NCBI GenBank assembly: GCA_964474695.1
Contig: CAYYTK010000026.1
Location: forward strand, 6,900-70,899
Origin: DAOUBP01 sp964474695
Lineage (GTDB): Bacteria > Chloroflexota > Anaerolineae > CG2-30-64-16
Length of the DNA stretch: 64,000 bases
Direction: 5' to 3'
The first letter of the stretch is position 1. Each line of letters starts with the position of its first letter. Below, piece after piece: positions 6,543-14,615 of the stretch. The notes under the pieces were generated by a model that saw only the letters and a list, made by a program, of their open reading frames with translations, had not been told where the DNA came from and made no database searches. A program made the translations under genes and the position numbers.

Positions 6543-7331
6543 TTAGCCCCTCGATTCTGCTTCCATCCTGGTCCAGCGCTGCCACAAACCCGGCCAAACG
6601 AGAATGACGAGGAGGGCGAGGCAGGCGATCGGGCCCAGCGCGAACAGGGAGAAGCGGCCCAACTGCTGGGCGGTCGCGATCGTCAGCGGGATGCCGACCA
6701 CGAGCTCGGTCGTGGCCGCGGCAATGCCGAGAACGCGCATCCACTCCTTCGACTTCATCACGATCCCGACCGTGACGACCGCCCAGCCGATCATCGCCAC
6801 CCAATGCAGGCGTTCCACCAACGTGAAGATCGGCGTTCCGATCGTGATCATGCGGCTGGTGCTGGCAACGCCGTTCATCCAGCAGAAGATATAGGCGACG
6901 CCAGTCAGCAATGAGAGCAGTGTCTGGCTCCAGGAAATCTTCCCCACAAGCTTCAGGAACAGGAAATAGAGCAGCAGGTACGGCCAGAAGAGCGGGAAGT
7001 AGATGGGCGGCAGACCGGCAGCCAGGAAGGGTACGTTGACGAACCAACTGCCCAGCAGCGCCAGGACCAATGCCACCTGCGTCACGAAGAAGGCCCAGCG
7101 CTGCTTGGTGAAGTATCCGTAGGCGCTGACGGCGAACAGAATGCCCGCCAGGATGCCGACATCGGCCATGAGGGGGTGGATGTACTTCAGCAGGATTTCG
7201 CAGCCCGGCTCAGCGGATTGCGTGTGCATGCCGATCTGATACCACTTCGTGAATAGTACGAAGTGTCCGATGATGCCCAGCAAGGCAGCGATCGAGGCCA
7301 GGATGCCTCCCAACATGTTCTTGTTCTTCAT
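6543..7331 (-). CDS. Seven-helix integral membrane protein, function unknown
   Basis: A 262-residue polytopic membrane protein with about seven hydrophobic helices, starting MKNKNMLGGILASIAALLGI. The ATG at 7331 follows GGAGGGG by four bases and is preferred to an in-frame start 18 codons upstream. No catalytic motif is recognised. It is the second gene of a leftward pair, 23 bases after a lipoprotein gene, so the two products may work together in the envelope. Confidence 0.8.
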   Translation of the reverse strand: MKNKNMLGGILASIAALLGIIGHFVLFTKWYQIGMHTQSAEPGCEILLKYIHPLMADVGILAGILFAVSAYGYFTKQRWAFFVTQVALVLALLGSWFVNVPFLAAGLPPIYFPLFWPYLLLYFLFLKLVGKISWSQTLLSLLTGVAYIFCWMNGVASTSRMITIGTPIFTLVERLHWVAMIGWAVVTVGIVMKSKEWMRVLGIAAATTELVVGIPLTIATAQQLGRFSLFALGPIACLALLVILVWPGLWQRWTRMEAESRG

Positions 7332-7354
7332 GATTCCCCTCCTTTGGGCGTTGG

Positions 7355-7783
7355 TTATGGCTCGGCGCTCTGGCCGGTGTGACATGAACAGCCTTTGTAA
7401 TAGGCCGTATCGTTGTGGTAAGCCACGTAGACTACCGTCCCGGGCTCCACGTTCAAGTTGCAGTTTTGCAGGAAAGTCGGGGTTTCCGCCCAGGGATAGA
7501 CCTGGACATTGCAGGTAACGTATACGGTCCCGCTCCAGGTGTCGTTACAGAGCGGGCCTTCAACGACCTTGTCGATTTGGACTTCCTTGCCTCCGATCTT
7601 CATCAGAACAGGCGCGGGCGGCGGTCCGGGTGTAGCGGTGGGGAGCGCATCCGGCGGGATACCCAGTCGCGGGGGCGTGCCGGTCGCGGCAGGGCAGCCG
7701 GTTGTGGTTGAGCCGGTCGCGGTCGATCCGCAGGCCGCAAGCAAGAGCAACAGGATAACTGCTAAAGCGAATCGGGTTCTCAC
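7355..7783 (-). CDS. Small lipoprotein with C-terminal CxCH
   Basis: A 142-residue lipoprotein. GTG 7783 is chosen because GGAGG lies five bases upstream and the signal (VRTRFALAVILLLLLAAC) begins directly. The lipobox cysteine is followed by a Thr/Gly/Pro-rich linker and a small domain with several cysteines (PLCNDTW, YVTCNVQVY, FLQNCNLNV, KGCSCHTG), suggesting disulfides or metal binding. The terminal CSCH is not a CxxCH haem c site. First gene of a pair with the membrane protein that follows. Promoters for this pair and for the divergent Crp gene must share the 100-base gap at 7784-7887. Confidence 0.75.
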   Translation of the reverse strand: MRTRFALAVILLLLLAACGSTATGSTTTGCPAATGTPPRLGIPPDALPTATPGPPPAPVLMKIGGKEVQIDKVVEGPLCNDTWSGTVYVTCNVQVYPWAETPTFLQNCNLNVEPGTVVYVAYHNDTAYYKGCSCHTGQSAEP

Positions 7784-7850
7784 CGCCACCTCCGGTACAG
7801 GAAATATATCACAACAGCCGTCAGAGGGTCTTTGCCTTAAGACAAGCCGA

Positions 7851-7880
7851 TTGACGCTGAATCCCCGGCCTTGATATAAT
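7851..7880 (+). promoter_or_regulatory. Strong promoter of the Crp-type gene, probably leaderless
   Basis: TTGACG (7851-7856) and TATAAT (7875-7880) are 18 bases apart. Transcription should start near 7887, essentially at the ATG at 7888, leaving no room for a ribosome-binding site. Confidence 0.6.
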
Positions 7881-7887
7881 GGTTTGC

Positions 7888-8568
7888 ATGAAAACACTGA
7901 AGGCAATACTGCAGGCCCATCCGGTTTTTGCCGCGCTCGGGGCGGAGGACCTGGACCTCCTGGTGAAGCAAGCCGTGCTGCGCGAGCTGCCCAAGGGCGA
8001 AGCTCTGGCGTTGCAGGGTGAGATTTGGCCGTATCTGTTCCTGGTTGCAGGGGGCGAGTTGGATGCCATCAAGGTTTCCAGCGAGGGACGCAACCTGCTG
8101 GTGACCACTTTCGGGAAGGGTGAATTGTTTTGGGGACCGGCCTTTTTCCAGGACAACGCCCAGCTCGTGGCGACGCTGGAGGCGCAAAGCCCAACGCGGG
8201 TCTATCTCTGGTCACGCGAGCGGATCGAGCCGATCTTCCTGGCCCACGGGAAAATGGGCTGGGAACTCTGCCGGCTGATGATTCAACGGATGCAGCGCGC
8301 CAGCGCGGTGGTTGATGAACTGGCCTTCCAGCCGGTGGCCGGGCGCGTGGCCCACCTGCTGCTCGAGCACTTCGCGAGCGCCGGGGAGCAGGCTATCGAA
8401 CGGTCGCTGACGCTTGACGAGATGGCCGCGCGTGTCGGTACGACGCGCGAGATGGTCTGCCGTGCCCTATACCGATTTGCGGATAGGAAGCTGATCAATG
8501 TGACCAGAACGGAATTCATCTTGACCGACCGGGATGGCCTGTCCCGTTTGGGCATGATGGAAAAATAG
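7888..8568 (+). CDS. Crp/Fnr family transcription regulator
   Basis: A 226-residue regulator. Residues about 10-125 form a cyclic-nucleotide-binding-type beta barrel (RELPKGEALALQGE, LFLVAGGELDAIKVSSEGR, LLVTTFGKGELFWGPAFF). After the long C-helix comes an HTH_Crp domain (LTLDEMAARVGTTREMVCRA). No cluster-type cysteine pattern of Fnr is seen, so it senses a small ligand or redox state in another way. The canonical cAMP-binding RxS is not evident. The start could also be ATG 7879, but that lies inside the -10 box. It is divergent from the lipoprotein gene and lies upstream of the acyltransferase-like gene, either of which could be its target. Confidence 0.88.
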   Translation: MKTLKAILQAHPVFAALGAEDLDLLVKQAVLRELPKGEALALQGEIWPYLFLVAGGELDAIKVSSEGRNLLVTTFGKGELFWGPAFFQDNAQLVATLEAQSPTRVYLWSRERIEPIFLAHGKMGWELCRLMIQRMQRASAVVDELAFQPVAGRVAHLLLEHFASAGEQAIERSLTLDEMAARVGTTREMVCRALYRFADRKLINVTRTEFILTDRDGLSRLGMMEK

Positions 8569-8620
8569 CCCGATATTGGCCGCGACGGATAGCGCAGGGT
8601 GTGGTATCATATTCACACTG

Positions 8621-9658
8621 ATGAACCACTATCGCGACCGGGTCCATCACTTCAAAGGCAGTCCGTATGAAATCGGCCTGGCCGCCGGACGCGCGCTCGG
8701 CCCGAAACTCGAACAGACCATCAGCCACTATCTCGCCGGCCGGGAACACGCCAGCGATATGACCAGGCTGCATCAGGGCGCCCTGCCCTGGTTGCGCCGC
8801 CTGCCCAAACGGTACCAGGAAGAGCTGGAGGGCATGGCCGACGGCGCCGATCTTCCCCTGCAGAGGCTCGCCGAGTGGTCCTATATCGAGGAATGCGAGT
8901 CAAAAGGGTGCAGCGCCGCAGCCGGCGTGTTCGGCAAGCACGCCTGGGTGGCCCGGAATAACGACTCCTATGTGCCCGAGCTATGGGGCTACGTGACCAT
9001 CCGCGAAGTGGCGGGGCGGATTCCGACGATCAGCTTCAGCATGGAGTGTGACGTCTTCACCCCAACCGGCATCAACCGGGACAAGCTGTGGCTGCACTAC
9101 AACTTCCTGTCCGTTTGGGATGAGCCTGAGCCGGGCAGGCCCCACGTCCCCGGGTATGTCTTCCTGACCGAAGCGCTGGAAGTGTGCCGCACCCTCAGCG
9201 ACGTCGAAGCCTTCCTCAACGAAACCCAGCGGGATGGCGGCATGTTGCTGTTTGCCGTGGACGGGAAGACCGATGAGTTTGCCGTGTTCGAGTGCACGTG
9301 CGCGCAGCATTTCCGCCGCGACCCTGCGGACGGCTGGATCGTCGGAACCAATCATTACTGCGCCTGTGAAGACCCGACCCTGGGCGATGATGCCAGCTCC
9401 TTGAGCAGTTTGCATCGGTACCGGCGGATGGAGAACCTGGTCCAGCGTTTGTCTGCGGCGCCGGCGCGGCCGGACCTGCCGGTCGACTTGATCCGGATCC
9501 TGGCCGACGACGAGATCGAAAGGCGGAGCGACGAACTGGTGACGGTCTACGCCAACGTGGCCTGTCCGGCCGGCGGCGAGCTGTGGTACACCTTTGGCGG
9601 CTATCCGGCGGCCAGCACAGGCAATTGGCGGCGGTTGGAATGGCCCTGGGCCGCGTGA
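8621..9658 (+). CDS. Ntn-hydrolase of the peptidase C45 / acyltransferase type
   Basis: A 345-residue protein of the C45 family (isopenicillin N acyltransferase-like, related to choloylglycine hydrolases). The N-terminal FKGSPYEIGLAAGRALG is the family's G-x-Y-E-x-G-x-x-x-G motif. The internal GCSA at about residue 92 supplies the cysteine that becomes the N-terminal nucleophile after self-cleavage. The following VARNNDS is the conserved R-N-x-D strand, and GTNHY lies further on. These enzymes hydrolyse or transfer amide-linked acyl groups. No signal peptide. ATG 8621 is used because it begins the conserved domain; a TATCAT box at 8605-8610 leaves almost no leader. Substrate unknown. Confidence 0.8.
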   Translation: MNHYRDRVHHFKGSPYEIGLAAGRALGPKLEQTISHYLAGREHASDMTRLHQGALPWLRRLPKRYQEELEGMADGADLPLQRLAEWSYIEECESKGCSAAAGVFGKHAWVARNNDSYVPELWGYVTIREVAGRIPTISFSMECDVFTPTGINRDKLWLHYNFLSVWDEPEPGRPHVPGYVFLTEALEVCRTLSDVEAFLNETQRDGGMLLFAVDGKTDEFAVFECTCAQHFRRDPADGWIVGTNHYCACEDPTLGDDASSLSSLHRYRRMENLVQRLSAAPARPDLPVDLIRILADDEIERRSDELVTVYANVACPAGGELWYTFGGYPAASTGNWRRLEWPWAA

Positions 9659-9965
9659 ACTGCAAGGCGTACCGCGATCTGGGCCTTGGCAACAGACGAC
9701 GAAATTGAGGCGCTGGCCAACCAGTTCAACCTCAGCACGAATCGGGACCGCGCCTATTCGCCGGAGCAGATCGCACTCTTGAGAACGGTTGGGCAGCAGA
9801 TCGGCGTGGCGGTCGAAAACGCCCGCCTGTACGAACAGGCTCAACATACTGCCGTTCGTCGCGACCGCTAAAGCCCACATCAGCAACATCCTCTCCAAGC
9901 TCCAGGTCTCCAGCCGGGCGGAGGCCATCGCATACGCGCTCAAGCACAAGATCGTTTCTCTCTAG
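9659..9965 (+). pseudogene. Remnant of a GAF-LuxR regulator
   Basis: One frame (ending near 9871) carries the end of a GAF domain, SPEQIALLRTVGQQIGVAVE and NARLYEQAQ. After a frame change, the next frame reads AKAHISNILSKLQVSSRAEA then IAYALKHKIVSL and stops at 9965, which is the last two helices of a LuxR-type HTH. Everything between, including the first half of the HTH, is gone. This is a regulator gene collapsed to about 300 bases. Confidence 0.7.
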
Positions 9966-10057
9966 TCAGCACTGGCATTCCCCATTACAGAACAGATGCT
10001 AGGATAGGTCTATTATAAGTACAAGGTTGGTATTAATAGAGTACAAGGAGAACAACC

Positions 10058-10126
10058 ATGTCAACAGAGAACGAGAACGTCTTCCGCCGTCTGATTGAGG
10101 AAGGCTTCAGCAGACAGACTGCCTGA
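10058..10126 (+). pseudogene. Truncated SnoaL-like start (22 codons)
   Basis: ATG 10058 with an AAGGAG ribosome-binding site opens MSTENENVFRRLIEEGFSR and stops after QTA. The pattern is that of a SnoaL-like cyclase/ester-cyclase N-terminus, which normally runs for about 130 residues. The next gene follows after 29 bases, so the body of this gene appears to have been deleted. Assignment rests on about 19 residues only. Confidence 0.4.
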
Positions 10127-10155
10127 CTGATCAACGCCCGCGAAGGAGTTGGCCG

Positions 10156-10731
10156 ATGGAGAGCGAGCAAAAGTCGGGTTCCGAACCCATCACGGTGCTG
10201 CTTGTGAGAGATGTCAAGCCGGACCGCGTTGGTGACTTCGAGGAATGGGTCAGGGGGATTAATCAAGTTGTCAAGGGATTCGCGGGCTATCTGGGCACGG
10301 ATCTCATCCGGCCCCGCGACCGCTCACATCCGGAGTATGCCATTGTACTGCGGTTTGACGGTTATGAGCACCTGGGAGCATGGATGGGATCGACGGAACG
10401 CGCAGAATGGGTGAAGAGATCGGAGGACATGACAATCGGCGAGATTCAGCTCCAGGAAGCGGAGGGATTGGCGCCCTGGTTCACCCTTCCGGGTCACTCC
10501 GCGGCGTTAACTGCGCCTCCCAAGTACAAGATGGCATTGCTCACCATCCTGGCGCTCTACCCATCGCTGCTGATTCTCAGCACGATGCTCTTGCAGCTCG
10601 TTCACCGCTGGCCCAGACCGTTGGCCATGCTCCTCACTGTAGTCTTGCTGGTGCCGATCATGACCTACACTATCATGCCGGCCATGACCCGGCTGTTTCG
10701 ACACTGGCTTTATCCGGGATCGCCCGCATGA
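10156..10731 (+). CDS. ABM-domain protein with two C-terminal membrane helices
   Basis: A 191-residue protein. Residues about 12-105 form an antibiotic-biosynthesis-monooxygenase-type alpha/beta barrel (ITVLLVRDVKPDRVGDFEEW, FAGYLGTDLIRP, YAIVLRFDGYEHLGAWM). Residues about 125-180 give two hydrophobic helices, so the domain is membrane-tethered. This ABM-plus-two-helix layout is widespread and of uncertain function; a role in oxidation of aromatic or quinone-like compounds is possible. The start follows a GAAGGAG site. It is followed by the monooxygenase-like gene 59 bases on and may be co-transcribed with it. Confidence 0.8.
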   Translation: MESEQKSGSEPITVLLVRDVKPDRVGDFEEWVRGINQVVKGFAGYLGTDLIRPRDRSHPEYAIVLRFDGYEHLGAWMGSTERAEWVKRSEDMTIGEIQLQEAEGLAPWFTLPGHSAALTAPPKYKMALLTILALYPSLLILSTMLLQLVHRWPRPLAMLLTVVLLVPIMTYTIMPAMTRLFRHWLYPGSPA

Positions 10732-10790
10732 AGCGCTAGTTTGTTATCGTGGGGCGCCTTGCGCTGCCCAACACTAACGGAGTCGATGCT

Positions 10791-12050
10791 ATGGAAACAC
10801 TGGATGCAATCGTCGTGGGAGCGGGCCAGGCTGGTCTGGGGATCAGTCATGCCCTGCAACTGGATGGCCGCAGGCACGTTGTCTTGGAACGCGGGCGGAT
10901 CGGTGAGACGTGGTTATCTCAGCGCTGGGATTCGTTCAGGCTCAACACGCCCCGCTTTATGAGTTTTCTGCCCGGCCTGCCCTACGAGGGGTCGGAGCCC
11001 GACGGATTCGCGCCGGCCGCGGAGCTGGTGCAGCATTTCCAGAGATACGTTGAGCAATTCGCATTGCCAGTCCGCACCGGCGTCACCGTGGTTTTGGTCG
11101 GGCAGCCCGCAGGCGCAGAGCATTTCGTCGTCAAGATAAACACCGGTGGGCGGAGCGAAGAGACCTTGACGAGTCGCTCCGTGGTCATCGCGTCCGGAAT
11201 CCTGCACACACCGAGATATCCCGCCGCGCGTTCCCGGCTGCCACAGGATATTGTGCAACTGCATGCAGCCGACTACCGCAGCCCGGCGGCATTGCCACCG
11301 GGCGCAGTGGTCGTTGTCGGCAGTGCGCAATCAGGTTGTCAGATTGCCGAAGAGCTGCTGTCCGCCGGCCGGACCGTGTATCTGGCTACGAGCAAAGTCG
11401 GCCGCGCTCCTCGCCGCTACCGCGGGCGGGACATCCTGGCGTGGTGGATCGACATGAAGCTCCTGGATGTGACATACGCCAGTCTGCCGGATAAGGCCAT
11501 CAGCCGCGCACCCCAGCCGCAGGCCTCCGGACTGGGACGCTATGGGCACTCCGTCAGCCTTCAATCCCTGGCGCGGCAGGGCGCCGTCGTCTTGGGGCGC
11601 TTGCTGGACGTTGAAGGCAGTCGCCTTATTCTGAGTGATGAGGCGGCCGCGCATGTGCGTTTTGCCGATGGTTTCTCGCAACAACTGAAGGATGGTGTCG
11701 ACGCCTATCTGCAGCGGGCAGGGATCGCACCGCCGCCGCTCGAAGATGATCCGGCGGACATGCCCGACCCGCAGGCTCTCTGCGTTTCACCCTTGCGGGA
11801 GCTGGACCTGCGCGCGGCAAACGTCAGCGCGGTCATCTGGGCCACGGGGCTCACGGGAGATTTCAGTTGGCTGCACCTGCCGGTCCTGGGCGCTGATGGC
11901 GCTCCGGTGCATGAGCAAGGGATTTCGTCGGTGCGCGGGCTGTACTTCATCGGTCTCCCCTGGCTCAGCAGCCGCAAGTCGGGCATCCTCTATGGAGTCG
12001 AGGAAGATGCCCGCACCATCGCCGGAGCGATTTCGGAGCAATTGGCCTAG
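10791..12050 (+). CDS. FAD/NAD(P)H-dependent monooxygenase-like oxidoreductase
   Basis: A 419-residue flavoprotein. The N-terminal AIVVGAGQAGLGISHALQ is the FAD-binding GxGxxG fold and the mid-protein VVVGSAQSGCQIAEEL is a second Rossmann motif for NAD(P)H. The order and spacing match flavin-containing or Baeyer-Villiger-type monooxygenases and YpdA/CzcO-like oxidoreductases. The ATG at 10791 starts directly before the first strand; an upstream GTG would only add 14 unconserved residues. A C-terminal ATG motif-like segment, VIWATGLTGDFSWL, is the usual FAD-contacting strand. Substrate unknown; the ABM gene before it suggests an oxygenase pathway. Confidence 0.85.
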   Translation: METLDAIVVGAGQAGLGISHALQLDGRRHVVLERGRIGETWLSQRWDSFRLNTPRFMSFLPGLPYEGSEPDGFAPAAELVQHFQRYVEQFALPVRTGVTVVLVGQPAGAEHFVVKINTGGRSEETLTSRSVVIASGILHTPRYPAARSRLPQDIVQLHAADYRSPAALPPGAVVVVGSAQSGCQIAEELLSAGRTVYLATSKVGRAPRRYRGRDILAWWIDMKLLDVTYASLPDKAISRAPQPQASGLGRYGHSVSLQSLARQGAVVLGRLLDVEGSRLILSDEAAAHVRFADGFSQQLKDGVDAYLQRAGIAPPPLEDDPADMPDPQALCVSPLRELDLRAANVSAVIWATGLTGDFSWLHLPVLGADGAPVHEQGISSVRGLYFIGLPWLSSRKSGILYGVEEDARTIAGAISEQLA

Positions 12051-12069
12051 GCCGCCCCGCACAGATCCA

Positions 12070-13350
12070 TCATGTGCGAACGGCGAACCCCGCGCCGGGT
12101 TCCGTTGTGCGCGTTAACCGCGCCAACATCTCAAAGCACATGCGGCTGTGGTGATAGGGGCATTCCCAGGGACCGACCTTGGGTTGGTCGGGCAGGGGTG
12201 TGCCCGCGGCGTCCAGCACCTTGAACCAGTCGCCGTGCTCGCGGTCCACGAACCTGGCATCGATGTATTCCCACACTGCGGCCGCTGCGTCCGCGAAACG
12301 CGCCTCGCCCGAGAGCTGATAGGCGTTGTAGAACCCCACCACCGCCTCGGCGTGCGCCCACCAGTGCTTTTGTGCGGCCCGTTCGTCGTGGCCGGCCGAC
12401 TCATAGCGGATGCTGCCGTCGGGGTTGAGGGCCGCGCGGAGCACCGCGTCAGCCATGGCCACCGCCTCGGCGCGGGCGCGCGCCAGCAGGGGCGGGGGCG
12501 CTTCTTGGTGAGGCGCTACCCCGCCCGTGTCGGCCAGGACTTCGGCTGCCTCCACCAGCAGCCAGCTCCCCTCGATGTCGTGGCCGTAGGAGACGGTCGT
12601 GCTGAGGTGCGCCCAGCGCCAGCGGTCGTCGAAGAAGAGGCGGAAGCGGTGCGCTTCGGGGTCGATCACGTGATCGAAGAAGACCTGGATCAGGCCTTTG
12701 AGTTGTGCGCGCAGCCCGGCGTCGGGCCAGACGCGCAGCAGGTTGGTGTAGGCCTCCATGATGTGCAGCAGGGTGTTCATGGACTTGCGGGAGTTGACGT
12801 CCACGGCGCTCAGCCGCATATCGGTGAGCGCGCCCCACTCCCGCGTGCAGCCCTCGATGTAGCCGCCGTTCACGGGGTCATAGGCGTGGGCTTCGAGCAG
12901 CCCGAACAGCGCCTGCGCCTCGGCCAGCGCTGCAGGATCACCGGTCGCGCGGGTGTACTCCGCCAGGCCGTAGATCGTGAAAGCCTGGGCATAGGCGTGT
13001 TTACGGTCGTCCAGCGGCTGCCCGCGGCGGTCCACCGCCCAGTAGACGCCGCCGTGCTGCGGATCGCGGAAGTGGCGTAAGATGACATCATAGGCGCGTT
13101 GCGCGATTGCCAGGTCGCGCGCCGCGCCGGTCAGGTGATATGCCGCCGCGAAGGTCCAGAGGATGCGCGCGGTGAGCACCGCGGACCGGGGCGCGTCGTT
13201 CAGCACCCGCAGGTCATTGGTCAGCGCGCCGTAAAAGCCGCCGTTTTCCTCATCCGGGGTGTGCTCCGCCCAGAACGGCAGGATATTGCCGGTCAATTCG
13301 GCCTCGATGCGGCAGATTCTTCGCGCTGCGGCGCTCAGAATGACAGTCAT
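12070..13350 (-). CDS. Cellobiose/mannobiose 2-epimerase (AGE superfamily)
   Basis: A 426-residue (alpha/alpha)6-barrel enzyme that converts the reducing-end glucose of a beta-1,4-disaccharide to mannose or the reverse. Diagnostic segments are GGFYG near the N-terminus, NTLLHIMEAYTNL, YGHDIEGSWLL with a catalytic histidine, and KHWWAHAEAVVGF and YHHSRMCFEMLAR near the end. Full length, no signal peptide, so cytoplasmic. The start codon overlaps the stop of the upstream phosphorylase gene as ATGA (13347-13350), so translation is coupled. Together they make the mannobiose route: mannobiose to mannosylglucose, then phosphorolysis. Confidence 0.92.
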   Translation of the reverse strand: MTVILSAAARRICRIEAELTGNILPFWAEHTPDEENGGFYGALTNDLRVLNDAPRSAVLTARILWTFAAAYHLTGAARDLAIAQRAYDVILRHFRDPQHGGVYWAVDRRGQPLDDRKHAYAQAFTIYGLAEYTRATGDPAALAEAQALFGLLEAHAYDPVNGGYIEGCTREWGALTDMRLSAVDVNSRKSMNTLLHIMEAYTNLLRVWPDAGLRAQLKGLIQVFFDHVIDPEAHRFRLFFDDRWRWAHLSTTVSYGHDIEGSWLLVEAAEVLADTGGVAPHQEAPPPLLARARAEAVAMADAVLRAALNPDGSIRYESAGHDERAAQKHWWAHAEAVVGFYNAYQLSGEARFADAAAAVWEYIDARFVDREHGDWFKVLDAAGTPLPDQPKVGPWECPYHHSRMCFEMLARLTRTTEPGAGFAVRT

Positions 13351-14522
13351 AGCGCTCCATTCCGCCGGATCAAGGCGAGGCGCTGCTGGACGCTGGCCGC
13401 GGAGCGCAGGCCGTCCTCCGGCGTGTTTAATACGTAGTCCAGCAGCCGATCCACGGTGGAGCCCGCCACGTGCAGCCGGGTATCGGACGACGCGTAGTAG
13501 ATCAGCACGGCGCCATCGGTGCGGGCCACCCAGCCGTTGGAGAAGACCACGTTGGACACGTCGCCGGTGCGCTCCTCCCCCTCGGGCGCGATGAAGTAGC
13601 CGGCCGGCCGGTGCGTGACGACCCACGGCCGTTCAAGCTCGCTGAGGTAGAGGTAGAGCACGTAGCGCAGCCCGGCCGCGGTGTTGCGCACGCCGTGGGC
13701 CAGGTGCAGCCACCCCTGCGCCGTCTTGATCGGCGCCGGCCCTTCGCCGTTCTTGGCTTCTTTGATCGTGTGGTACTGCCGGGGCTCGATGACCAACTCG
13801 TGCTCGATCACGGCCGGGTCCATGCGCTCGCTCAAGCCCCAGCCGATGCCGCCGCCGCTGCCCGCCGAAATGAAGTCATCCTGCGGCCGCGTGTAGAACG
13901 CGTATTTGCCGTCGATGAACTCCGGGTGGAGCACGACGTTGCGCTGCTGCGGGGAGGGGGTCACCAGGTCCGGCAGGCGCTCCCACGTCACCAGATCCCT
14001 GGTCCGCGCGATGCCGGCCTGGGCCACCGCGCTGCTCAGGTCGCCGGCCGGCGCCTTAGGATCCTTCCGCTCCGTGCAGAAGATGCCGTAGATCCAGCCG
14101 TCCTGGTGCTTCACCACGCGCATATCGTACACGTTGGTGTCCGGGTCCGCCGTCTCCGGCATGATGACCGGCTCGTCCCAGAAGCGGAAGTTGTCCACGC
14201 CGTTCGGGCTTTCGGCCACCGCGAAGAACGACTTGCGGTCCCACCCTTCGACGCGGACGATCACCAGGATGCGGCCGTCCAGCTCGATGGCCCCGGCGTT
14301 GAACGCGGCGTTCACGCCGATCCGCTCCAGCAGATACGGATTGGTGGCCGGGTTCAGGTCGAACCGCCAGGCCAGGGGCGCGTGGGCCGCGGTGACCACC
14401 GGGTAACGGTAGCGCCGGTAGATGCCGTTGTCCCAGGCGTGATCCAGCTCGTTGGGGCGGGTGATCAAGGCCAGGTGTTGCGCGGCCAGCCGCGCCAGGC
14501 GGGTTTCAAATGGATCGAACAC
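13347..14522 (-). CDS. GH130 4-O-beta-D-mannosyl-D-glucose phosphorylase
   Basis: A 391-residue five-bladed beta-propeller of family GH130, very like known mannosylglucose phosphorylases across its length: PNELDHAWDNGIYRRYRYPV, ERIGVNAAFNAGAI, VYDMRVVKHQDGWIYGIFC, TPSPQQRNVVLHPEFIDGKY, GPAPIKTAQGWLHLAHGVRN, GDVSNVVFSNG. The enzyme splits mannosylglucose with phosphate to mannose-1-phosphate and glucose. GTG 14522 is chosen because GAGGAG lies nine bases before it and a TATAAT -10 box (14566-14561, leftward) rules out the upstream in-frame TTG at 14558. No signal peptide. It is the first gene of a two-gene operon with the epimerase. Confidence 0.92.
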   Translation of the reverse strand: MFDPFETRLARLAAQHLALITRPNELDHAWDNGIYRRYRYPVVTAAHAPLAWRFDLNPATNPYLLERIGVNAAFNAGAIELDGRILVIVRVEGWDRKSFFAVAESPNGVDNFRFWDEPVIMPETADPDTNVYDMRVVKHQDGWIYGIFCTERKDPKAPAGDLSSAVAQAGIARTRDLVTWERLPDLVTPSPQQRNVVLHPEFIDGKYAFYTRPQDDFISAGSGGGIGWGLSERMDPAVIEHELVIEPRQYHTIKEAKNGEGPAPIKTAQGWLHLAHGVRNTAAGLRYVLYLYLSELERPWVVTHRPAGYFIAPEGEERTGDVSNVVFSNGWVARTDGAVLIYYASSDTRLHVAGSTVDRLLDYVLNTPEDGLRSAASVQQRLALIRRNGAL

Positions 14523-14560
14523 GGTGTCACTCTCCTCGCGCACATCAGATGGTCCCAAGA

Positions 14561-14566
14561 ATTATA
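14561..14566 (-). promoter_or_regulatory. -10 box of the GH130/epimerase operon
   Basis: TATAAT read leftward at 14566-14561, about 39 bases before the GTG start at 14522. No convincing -35 box was found at standard spacing. Confidence 0.45.
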
Positions 14567-14615
14567 CCAGATTTGCCGAATCCTGTGCGCGCGAAATAGT
14601 TCACTTTCCACTTAC

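Noticed and set aside
6450..6543. Small frames after a TATAAT at 6450-6455 (MEAAEE, a 41-codon frame, and MPFEDGERVYSFHYHGGT)
   Set aside because: Each is very short, they overlap each other, and the 41-codon frame overlaps the end of the membrane protein gene. The last could be the stump of a lost gene, but there is too little sequence to name it.
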